A DNA stretch of 64,000 bases. Origin: Parus major. Taxonomy: Eukaryota; Chordata; Aves; Passeriformes; Paridae. The notes below the pieces were generated by a model that was given only the letters and a program-made list of their open reading frames with translations, had not been told where the DNA came from and ran no database searches. Within the stretch, counting starts at the first letter, position 1, and every line of letters begins with the position of its first letter. Below are positions 1 to 10,800 of this stretch, piece after piece. Both the position numbers and the translations under genes were made by a program. The stretch is taken from positions 7,093,433 to 7,157,432 of the forward strand of contig NC_031783.1 in assembly GCF_001522545.3 (NCBI RefSeq), given 5' to 3'.

Positions 1-1560
1 TCTAAACATTTCAGGGCTGTTGTCTAGAATAAATTCATGCCATTATGAATGAAAAACTATGCCATTAATATTGATTAGAAGTGTGCTCTCATTATTTTTG
101 TAGAAGGAATTTATAAATAATCTAAGTTCTCTATAACTGGATCATAAAAGTACAGTTAGTGGAGAGTGAGTAATAAATGAAATGTACAGTGTCACACCAC
201 TGTACAAGTGGTTTATCTGCCATTCAATATGTGAAACACAAAGCAGGTTAATTGATAATTTCAAATGTATTTTGTATTTTATTTAGATATTTTCCTATAG
301 CAAAGTGTTTATTTGAATACAGAATGCTATGAAACTACCAAACGTATAAAATAATAATCATGTTACTATTCCATGTGATGCAGGGTGCTGACTGAAATAC
401 CCTAACCTATAGAAGGTGAAGGAGAGAAATCCTTTACTTTCTTGAATTGTTTAATCACTTTTCCAGAAGTGATTTATAATCCAGTTCAGAAGCATTACTG
501 TTGTTTCCAGGGAGGAGAATGTGTTTTCTTGTGGAACAGGTTTCTTTTCATATATCCTAGAGTTCCAGCTGGAAGAGCCCAGGGCTGGTTCCAAGATTTG
601 CAAGGGTATATAGCAGCAGGATTTGGTCAAAAAATATTTATTTTTCTTTTAAACAGCTTTCCACAGGTTTCTTGTTGTAATTTCAAGCAGGTAACTATTT
701 CTATCCACAGGTATATATTATCTGTTCTCAGAATTCCAACACAGTAGATGAAAAATGTTTTGGAGTTGGAAGTTTGAACCTTTGAAATGGCATGAAACTT
801 CCAGCAGAACTGAGATCACTGCATTCTTTGAAGGAAAAATAATGATATCAATATCAGAAAGCACCAATTACTGAATCTGGTAACAAAATACCAGGTTACA
901 TATGTCCTGGCAGAAGCATCATTAGTTCACTGGGTGTTCACTAAGTCTCATTTATTATTAGCTAGCTTCTCTGAGTCAGTCAACCCCATTGTTAGTGGGT
1001 TTGTATTTATTGACTTGACAGCTACCATGTAGATATTATTCCCTACAATAAAACATGACTGTTACAAAAAAACCACCCCACCTTAGCAGTAGGTCACAAT
1101 TTTTAGCCGGTAATCTTTAATACTATTCCGTTCTTTCTCTACATGCTTGTATTAATTCAATCATGATGGTTTATAACTTGCAGTAGATTCTGTAAGGTAG
1201 TATGATTTGATTACAGCCATCACATCAACAATATATTCCATTAAAAAGACTTGCTTTGAAATTATTATCTTCCTAAGAATATGTGACTTAATGGACATAT
1301 CAATTTAAGCCTTTATAACTATGTCAATATTCTGCCTTATATAAACCTTGGAGATTTATTATTATTATTATTATTGAGAACTTTGATTTCATTTGCAAAA
1401 GCCAAGTCGACACATTGCATTCTCTATAATGAATGAGAGAATCTCTAAATAAATGAGATTCTGAAAAACCACAGTCAATCTGTGAATACTGATGGAGACA
1501 TCTGCAGAAGCTGGAAGAGCTCTGTCTGCTCTGCGCTTCTTAGGGAAGGGCTCAGGGTGG
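1..1560. other. Downstream flank of SNX29, no gene seen
   Basis: AT-rich sequence with no coding exon recognised on either strand and no recognisable repeat family. It holds an ATT/TTA microsatellite at 1355-1375 and several minus-strand AATAAA hexamers. In mammals CPPED1 lies downstream of SNX29 in convergent orientation; no exon of it could be identified here. Confidence 0.5.
1355..1375. repeat. ATT/TTA trinucleotide microsatellite
   Basis: Seven perfect trinucleotide units. It also creates a minus-strand AATAAA and so sits among the downstream poly(A)-signal candidates. Confidence 0.95.
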
Positions 1561-1606
1561 AGGTGACTGCACAACAGCATTGCAGTAGAACTTGTGACCC
1601 TTACAG

Positions 1607-1612
1607 TTTATT
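1607..1612 (-). terminator. SNX29: Candidate poly(A) signal for SNX29
   Basis: TTTATT on the + strand reads AATAAA on the minus strand. It is the first canonical hexamer after the stop codon. Further downstream in transcript direction, at 1565-1578, lies a TG-rich element (GCTGTTGTGCAGTC) of the kind that follows cleavage sites. More AATAAA hexamers follow at about 1355, 1005, 948, 636, 307 and 276, so the true end could be farther left. Confidence 0.35.
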
Positions 1613-1802
1613 TTGAACTGTCACTAAAGGATGCAGAGGAAAAGCCCTGGATCTAAAGAAAAAGAGGAATGAAATGCAAATGAGACCACAAATTGCTCTA
1701 GACTGGCTCTAGCAGCCAGGATCAGCTCCAGGGCCCAGCCTGTCCTGAGTCCTCTGTCCTGGAATTACAGCACTGGCCACTGGTGCCAGCAGGAAGGGTC
1801 CA

Positions 1803-1827
1803 TAATGAATTAATTAATAATTCATTA
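1803..1827. repeat. Perfect inverted repeat, 10-bp arms, in probable 3' UTR
   Basis: TAATGAATTA and TAATTCATTA flank a five-base spacer. In the SNX29 transcript this would form a small AU-rich hairpin about 2.9 kb after the stop codon. Confidence 0.9.
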
Positions 1828-4693
1828 GTAATGAACCCAGCAGCTCATTGTGAGCCACCCACTGAGCATGGAGGGGTTTTAAGAGCTGTGAGTCAGCCAA
1901 AGGAAGTTCAGAGCTGTACAAAAATTGTAAGTGCATGGAATTGTGAAAAATGAATCAAAATGAAAAAAAAATTCGTTCCCCTGGCAGAATCATTGTTACA
2001 CTTCCAGGTATTTCAGATGAGTAACAAAACTACCTGGGATTCTTAATACCAGCTGGTCAACCTTCTTCAAGTGGCTTTGCTGGTTCTGGTGAATGAACAG
2101 AAGTGGGATTTGTAACAGATAAACAGGATGTTAACACAGGGCCTTTCAGAATGTCTTGTGGCAGTAAAAATTTGGGCATTCCTGTTAGTAGGCACCTACT
2201 GGCAGTCATGCAGGTACCTCTGTAGTCTTCAACATAACCAGGGGTATAAAGTGGGAATGCCACCTTGTGAAGAAAGGCTTTCACTTGATTATTTCCTGGG
2301 ATTTTAGAGAAACCACAGCTGAGCTTTTAAATGGATTAATAATGCAGCCGTTATGGTATCTTGTATCACCAAGTGAACATTGTTTGCAGACTGTAATCTT
2401 AGCATCTGATACACAATTCAGCTAAAGTTAACAAAGAGCAATTTGTACACAGTTAACAAGTTTAGTATTTTTATGTAATCGACATACATACTTTAAAAAT
2501 TACAAGAAGCAAGATAATCAGGAAAGAAATAATTTTAAGGACTGAATGCAGATACAAAAAATCATTTTAAACAACTAAAAAGAAATTCAGTCTACAGTAA
2601 ATTAAATTTCTTACCATTTTATGCTTGCTGAATAAGAAGTACTTGAATCTGTGAATTATTTCTTGAAAATTAAGCTTCATGTAACAGATACATCACAAAG
2701 GTTTCCACACAGTGTTTTCTTTCAAATTTAATTGCAATTCAGTGTTAGTACATGTGCCATATTACTACTAACCAAGTCTCTACTTTCTGAAAAATTAGTT
2801 AAAATTGTTTCAAAGTGGGACCATCATTATAGCTACTTTTCAACAAAGACAAATTAAACCATCAGCAGTGCATCAGGCTGTAGAGTTTGGAGAAGCTACT
2901 TAACTGCCAATCTACTCACTTTCCTTTCTTCTTAAGTAAGTGCCTCACTGTAACTAATACAAAACACCAACAGTAATTAATCTGTTAATGAACATACAGC
3001 AGCGAGCTCCCAGGCTGGCCTTTGGGCTTTTCTCTTTGTTTGTGTGGTAACTGAGAGTGACTAGGAAATATTTCATTTCTGTGACATGATTTTACTTTGT
3101 GGTATTTCACCTACTGAAATTTCTGACCTGGAGAGTGAATTCCACTCCTCTCTGCCACATTCTGCTGTTGAGTGCAATCTAAAAGCCCCATATTTCAGTG
3201 GTGGGAATCCAGCACGTGAGGCTTTCACTCAGGCAGCGCTGATGTGTAGCAAAGCCCTTCTCACCTGAGAGGTGCCACTGAAGAAGACTGACCACTGACC
3301 TGCCTGAACAACACTCACTGCTCACAGGACTGCAGAACACAAGTTCCAGTTTGCTGAAACTTTAGTAAGCACTGAGGTACAAAGTCTGTTACTCATCATC
3401 AACTTGTTTTTTCCTGGAGAATAATATAAGATGTGAAAATTTAATATAATGAATGGATAATAAAATGACAAGATACATTAATTTAAGTAACATTATCCAA
3501 AAAAACTTCTGACAGGAAAGATGTTCTTACATAAAAGAAAACCAGAACACAATTGATAGAAAATTTGAACATACACTGCTTAAACTTAATGAAGAGAAGA
3601 AGATAGCTAAAACATAATTAACTGCCTACGGCAGTGCAGCTAATGGATACTGAACTGGATTCCAGTTAATCCATGTCAGGACTTCCATCACTTGTAACAA
3701 TTCTTGTCAATTTTTTAGTTACAGTAGTAGCATCACAAATTACTTTTCAATAAGAGGTGATGGGTAACAGGCACTTTCATTACAGGCAATTTTTAAGTAT
3801 CACCATGTGAAGGGTTTTACAAAACCAGATTAAGAATTCCACCCTGCCCTGTTAATGATGGACTGTTCTGTAACATAAGCAACAAATTAATAACAAAATA
3901 TAATCCAAGACTTAAAAGCACTGTTTTGTACCATGCTAATTTTGTATATCCTTGTGGTGGTTTGTAGAAATGAATAATATTGCACCTGCCTTACAGAAGA
4001 CTGAAATTTCACTAAAAAATTATTACATTCTCTGATTTTAAAGAACTACTTCCCACAAATGAATGCAATTGAGAATATTTAACTAGAAATGTACAAAAGC
4101 TGTTTTTCCACCTGTAATGTTCTTCGCATCGTCTACATTGTCATGTTTTTTAAAAACCTTTGTGTCAGAGGTTTACAATAAAAAAACACAAAACAACCCA
4201 GTCTTTCTATTTACAAAAGGTAATAAATTAGTGAGGTTCTTTTAAACACATCCTTCTGACATATTAAGTAGTGATAATCATAAAGGTTCTCCTAAGGAAA
4301 AAAAATCATCTTGATGTGAAGCCCACGTCTCTCTGGAAGAGAAAACTGTACATGGAAAAAGGGACAACATAATACTAACGAGGAATTCATTGTGACAGAA
4401 GGACTTCAGAGGAACAATGGAGAATTCGTGCAGTGCAGCTTCACAAAACAAAGGAAATGCCGATCAGTTTGCTGAGCTCTCGTGAAGAGCCCTCATATTC
4501 TTTTGAGAAAGTGATTACTGCCTTCCAAAGTAGTTAATCAGGATATGACCCTTGGTAATGAATGTCTCTTTTCAGGATTTAAGTTGATGCAGCTGTAGTC
4601 TCTTCAGGAGCTTAAATTATAAATATAGACTAGGAAAGAATCACAGAACAACTTAAAGTACGTGCTGCCCATAGTGACAACTCAGGAGAATGG

Positions 4694-4823
4694 TCAGAGG
4701 TCCCCACTCTGGGGCTCCAGGCTCCGGGGCTCCCTTGGGTGGCTGCGGGACAGTTTGGGGAAGCGGGTGGTCACTTTGGAGCGATTGCTTTTGCTCACTG
4801 CTTCTCCAGAGGGTGGGATATCA
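4694..4823 (-). CDS. SNX29: SNX29 terminal coding exon: C-terminal tail and stop
   Basis: 130 bp coding part of the last exon. The acceptor is TTTTTTGTCTCTCTAG. The first base completes the split Leu codon (CT|T), then 42 residues follow to TGA at 4694-4696. The tail begins DIPPSGEAV, runs through RFPKLSRSHPREP and ends LEPQSGDL. It is rich in Arg, Lys, Ser and Pro, has no fold that I recognise and is probably disordered. The RFPKLSR and EPQSGDL segments match the C-terminus of vertebrate SNX29 as I recall it. The exon is clearly more GC-rich than its surroundings. It lies 25.7 kb from the previous exon, so phase agreement and homology, not proximity, make the link. Confidence 0.93.
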
Positions 4824-7800
4824 CTAGAGAGACAAAAAATAAACACAGAACAGCTAATTTATGTTATATGTCAATTGTTGCATAGTTATTTCCAACATGA
4901 AAAAAGCAGATGTTATGAGAGCCTGGCACATGACTGCGAAGTACAGCACACATCTTCAACATCACGGAATTGCATTCTTTCTATTGGTGTCTCAAGTGTG
5001 AATTACAAAATGGGCTCTTTCAGAAATGAGAACTAGTAGAACTTTCAATACTTTATGGAAGATTGCAAGTTACAGGATAAAAGCAGATCTCTATGAGTTG
5101 CAGTTTAGAAATGGTGGGAAAAGCATTTTGAAGTGATAAAAGTACAAGCAAAATAGACAAGAGCTTGGATGATGCTCAATTAACAATCTTCTAATCATGG
5201 ATGGATGTATCATTACATGATGAAGTACATTGGTAATACATCCCTGAATTCTTCAGTCTCTCCTGACCCACAACAGACTACAGTCTTACATGAATGAGCC
5301 TTTTGCAAAAGACCCTGAGAAGAAGTACATTAAGTTCAAAAACAAGCAGTAACAGAAAATTCCAGCTTACCTAGGTGATATTCAGGCTATAGACTCCTCG
5401 GAAAACTACAGTATAAAGGGATAGCATTGTACTTTTGCCATTCTTTTACAGGACTCCACATGGTTTTTAATTAAACTGCTTACACACAGATCAATAAACA
5501 AAAGTTTTGCATTTAGCAACTCAACCAAGCAAAAAAATTACACAGCATACAAAGCTCAAGCTTATTTTCGTAAGTGAAAAACCCCAGCTTTATAATATCC
5601 ATCTTCAGAATGTGATAACAAGTCCAGAAAGGAGAAATTGCTTATCTGCACATCTGGCCATATTAAACAAATACAGACATATTTGAACACAATCCCCAAA
5701 GTTCTCTGTGCAGTTTCTTTTCCTGCAGAGTGACCTCCTTCACACACAGGTCAGTCACCCTGCCAGAGCCACAGGCGCACTCAGGCCCCACCGAGGCGTT
5801 TGGAGCACCCACATGGGAGAGAAGTCAGTGAAGCAAAAGCCTCTAACAAGTCCTGGGATTGACTGGAAGATTCATTTGCAGAGCACTTCTGCAAGAAAGG
5901 GCAGCTGACCTGGCCAGCCACTGGCTTCAGAGCTACACTGCACACACAGCCACCCCCACAAAGGGAAGACAAAAAAAACAGTATGGAAAAGTTTTATTCA
6001 ACAGAGTTATATTAGACAGAGTATTTTAATTGGTCTAAATTTCTAAGCAGAAAACTCTGAAATAGCTTTAGTTAAAATAATAAAGGATTTTCCTAAATCA
6101 AGATTCACCACATTCCTATTATATCCCAAGGTAACTAAGAAGTCCTTTGTGTGAAAAAATGCATAAAATACCTGTGGCGTACATCCTTCTCTTTTTCAAT
6201 AACCAGATTAACAGGTTAGATCTTTAATTCCTTGTTTTCCTTGTTACTAAAATAAAAAGTCTAAAAATTAATTTAGCCTATGTTATTAATTCTTGGTAGC
6301 CAAGGATAATTTGACTTCCAACAGTGGCCCTACGATTTCTTATTCTGAAACTCAGCAATGCTATCTAAGTTGCTGTAGAGAATTCTGATCATGTGAATCC
6401 AATTTCAGCTGTGCTCATTACCATGGATTTCTTTTAGTAACATGAATATTATTACTCATAATTTTTATACTATTTATAAAATTGAGCAATGCAGTGTTGA
6501 TACTGTAAAGCTTGTAAAAGAGAGCATGTGACATTGGCTTCAGAGGGCTGTGATTTTGTTTAAAGATATGTACTTTTCAGAACATGTATATGTAAAATAA
6601 TCTAAATATCAAATATACAATGGAATAAAATTAAATGTTCACCTCACTGGGCATTGCTCAGTCTAAAACAGGTTAGTTCACCAGCACGATGGCCACTGCT
6701 GACAGAGCTTTGGCTGTCTGAGGCACACGGGAATCCTTGGCAGGTACACGGTGGTTTACCTTGCAGCACGAATGGAGTGCAATTACTGTGATTTGGTGAT
6801 TGCTTTATGGAAAGCACATTTTAATGCACAAGCTCCTCCTGCTGGCATGTCCCCAAAACGACATCAGTGCCAGCCCAATGGAGCAAAACTATTCAGAGGG
6901 AAAAGGGCAAAAGGGGCAGAAGGAGTTCCCCTAAAATGAAGAGAGATGAATTAATACCAGTCTGCCCTACCAAGCAGGGCAGAGGTAATTAGGTCATTTA
7001 GGGTAATTACATGAACACCAGTGTCTGTGAGCGAAGGACAGAAATTGCAAGTAATTCTGCTCATTTAAATGATGCTACTCCACAACATGATATATCTAAT
7101 AACTAAATTAGAGATTAATTTATCTTAAATGTCTTAGCTAATTTTTATAATGACAATCTAAGACACATCATTATCTAATGTAGGTTTACAGAAATCAATG
7201 TATATCTGAGGAATTACATCTTCATGCATCCAGCATGAAAAGAAAACTGGAGCTGAAATTGAATTGATCAACTTCCATGGAAACAGATGTTCTATGGAAG
7301 AGAAAGTTGCAAGTATTAAAAAAGAGTCATAAATTTATGAGTCTTTCAGCCCCCTTTTCATCCTCCCTTTTTCCAAACCTGATGGGAAAACCACCCATAT
7401 CACTCGCCTGCTTCAGCTCTGACTTACCAAAATTACCAACCCCCAACAAAACACATGGTAATCAAGGAGCAGAAAAAGATTCATCTCCCATCTCTTCCAT
7501 CTCCTGTTATTAGATTTAATAATATACATCTGGCCTAGAGGTCGAATGATACCTATACAGTCTCTGGCACTAAACAAGGCACCTTCTAAATGTACTGACA
7601 GTTCAACTGGTCAAATATTCCAGACTCTTGGACAGCAACCTGAAGACCTTAAAAAGATTCTGTCTGTATTTCTGGCAAATGCACATGAAGATGGAATTGA
7701 GACAAATCTTTCTGCCATGCAGCATTTGGGATGGAGAAGGAAAATAAGCCATTACCTGCAAGGTTTGCAAATCTAATTTGTCACACTCGGTAAAAATAGT

Positions 7801-10800
7801 CCCTAGGTTAGTTTGGGGAGACTGAGTTAGGGTGCACCTCTAGCTGATTGTTTTACTCAGATTAAAATACAAATTTAAAATACCTAAATCTAAAGCAGGG
7901 AGTAGCTGTGCTGCAGTAACGCTCCCAGCCCGGCTCACCCAGGTCCCTGAGGTAAGTTTGCAATTTGTCTAAGCCTACATCTATCCCAGCTACACCTGTT
8001 TAGCTTTAATAAAACATTCTGCTTTTCATTCTATTCCTTCTGAGCCACAGAAGCTTTAGCAGGGTCCAATTCTCCAGACTGAGCCTGGCAGGAAGAGAGG
8101 TTTGCCAGGCACTGCCCTGTTCAGCAGTGGAATGTCCACCTATTAAAGGCTCAAATTCTTTTCTAAATTCTCACCTTGGTCCATTCTGAAGAAAAAGCAG
8201 CCTGCTGAGGCAATCAATTTCTCCTTCCCACCGGGTCATTGTTTAGCTTTTAAGCATTCCTGATTGATCTGCCCAGCACTTGTTTGGCAAACGATTCAGT
8301 TTCATTGATTTTGTCTTGGTGTCAAGTTCTGCCTGAGGTGCATCTATAGAAAATAGCTTAAAATAACCGGTCCTTTTCATCAGCTGCTCGTTTATTCATA
8401 CCTTTGATTTATTGCTCTCCCTGTATCCAAATGTAAACTGTATTTTGTGGGGTTTTCTTTACCTACTCAGTATATGGAACTGCAATATTCTCTTAGCTGA
8501 TGTTGTGAGCGTTTCCATGAAGAAATTTATTTCCCATCTCATTGCCTATTCTTCAGGATAAAATTAGAGAGAGACGTTTCTGATAAAAATAGTGTAACAT
8601 ATCTGCAACTGGAAATACTTTTGTATCAGCCAGAGATCAGAGAACAGAAGTAATAAGCACATCTTGGGAGTGTAGCAAAGCTCAGGATCAGGCATTTCAT
8701 GTATCTATCTATAGATCTATCTCACATGTAAATGCCTCTCCGAAGACATTCATAATTCTAGTTTTACTTGAGTTATATTAAACACACCTCATGAAAATAG
8801 GCATTCACTGCCAGATAAATTTGATGACTTTTGCCAGCTTTTTGTGCTATTAATTCTTTGTTAGTCATTATAATAATCTAATTCTGGTTATAACCTCAAC
8901 ACTTAATGTGGTGCTCAGGCAGGCAGCTCCTCAAGAAGGTCCTGTTAAGCAATGTCCAAACCATAACAGGAGATCCTTATTAGAAAATTGAGAACTAATT
9001 CTGGTTTGACAATGCAATGTATTTCAGCACCTTCTGCCAACTGAAATCAGATAAAACACCTGTTCAGTGGCATTATTAACTAAGAGTCTGAATTTACCAA
9101 ACCATTTCACATACTATATTAACTCCTGCTTTGCAGTCAGCTGGGTTAAGTCTTTATTTCCAGTTGGTGAAGTGCAAAAATAATTGGAGACACATTTCCT
9201 GCCACTGCTCCCAATTTTGTAGAAATTAAATATAATTATTAATGAGAAACTGTGATCTCCATTTATTAATACAAATGTCTGATTTGGATGTTTAAAGAGT
9301 CAGTTGTTAACAGAAGAGAAAGAGAATCTGTCTATAGCACTCTACAACACTGAAAATCCTGAAGACACTATTAGAGCAAAGTTGTCAGGTTACAAACTGA
9401 ATGATCATTTCCCATCAAGATGAGTTCTGAAATGAAATTTCAAGAAATTAAAAGCATTAATTCTAATATTCTGTCCAACCATTTGGTTAATGTACAGCTC
9501 CTTCTACTCCACATACACACTTCTACACTCATGACATATCTGATCTCTTCTTGCAGTGAAATAATGACACATAATCATGTTTTCATTTGTTACAATTCAA
9601 ATTACCCTGAATTGAACATCCACATGCTACAATTCAGTTTCCATAATAGCATGAAGACTTTCTTCATCAACATCTGCATTGTTATTTGAATTTTTCTGTA
9701 AACCATGACACTGTACATAACTCTGATGACACATTTTTTTCCCCACTAACTTCATTTTGAAGTTGGCATAACAAGATGGTTACTGTATCTAATAGTTCTA
9801 GAACTGAATAATATCTGTGTTATCCACTCTTTCATTCAGGAAGTGCTCAGAACCCTGCAAAGGTGACCTTTCATCAGTTTCCATCTAAGCAATACTTCTA
9901 CTTAATACTCTCAATCCTTGGCTTTCCACTTCACAATGAGCTCTGCATTTGGGAATGGTTACTCTCCATGTTTCGTGATACCCCAGACAGAATAACACAA
10001 TGCATGAATATTGTGCTCTGGCAAACGACCCTGCCCAGCCAGCTAGGAAGACAGAAACTACTACATACAGATTTACATCTATTTATAAATGTATATATAT
10101 TTGTATATAAATGTATTTATATATTTGGGGGTTGCATTCCTGTGCTTAGTTGAAAGGCAGGAAGTTTGGCTGTTCCAGCCATTTCCATCTGGAAATCACC
10201 AACATTCTCCTCCTGTCAGGGTGACTGTGTGTGAACAGCACCATCCACCACACTCAGCGAGAGGAGATTTCATGAACAAGTGGCTCAGAAGCAGAACATG
10301 ATCCAAGGTTGTTTGTGTAATAACAAAAGGTTGGATTTGCTTTCTGAAGAACTCTATTCAGTGAACACCTGGATTTGGGTTTTCCTGCTAGTAAGAATTT
10401 ATCTTTAAGGAAAGCACAGACAGCTAGAATACATTTTTATTGAAAACATTGAGGTAACTGAAGACAGAAGACATGCATCAGGATTCACAATGCATCATAT
10501 ACATGAAAATAAACAAAAACTTGTTTGGCAAGTAGCAATTTCCACGTGCTGAGGCAGCGGTGCATTACAGCGACAGCCAGGCACTTCCACCTCCATATTC
10601 ACAAACTGCACACAACAATTTTGTCATGGAAGGCAGACAATTTTAATTACCAAATTAGCTTTTAAAAAGCACGTAATCAATACAATTGGCATTGGACATA
10701 ATAACAAAGCTTATAGCAAATGCCTTCTCAGACACCAGGACATGTGAAGCCAGCAGAAGAAGTATTAAGACCCCTGAGCTTTCTGCCTCTAGTTCACACA

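Larger units (their letters stand above)
1590..4693 (-). other. SNX29: Probable SNX29 3' untranslated region
   Basis: Non-coding, AT-rich sequence directly after the SNX29 stop codon. On the minus strand no AATAAA occurs between the stop and the one at 1607-1612, so a 3' UTR of about 3.1 kb is the simplest reading. Variant signals (ATTAAA) at about 2726 and 3440 could give shorter ends. The region contains a perfect 10-bp inverted repeat (1803-1827) and no convincing ORF. The left boundary is an inference. Confidence 0.45.

Noticed and set aside
1..1560. Possible 3' end of the convergent neighbour (CPPED1 in mammals)
   Set aside because: No exon-like open segment with matching residues was found on the plus strand, so the neighbour probably lies outside the window.
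1680..1800. GC-rich segment in the probable 3' UTR that at first looked like a CR1 piece
   Set aside because: None of the diagnostic CR1 phrases occur in order; left as unique sequence.
5216..5275. ATGATGA followed by CTGA, resembling snoRNA C and D boxes
   Set aside because: Spacing is too short for one CTGA, there is no terminal stem pairing for the other, and the region is on the strand opposite the host gene.
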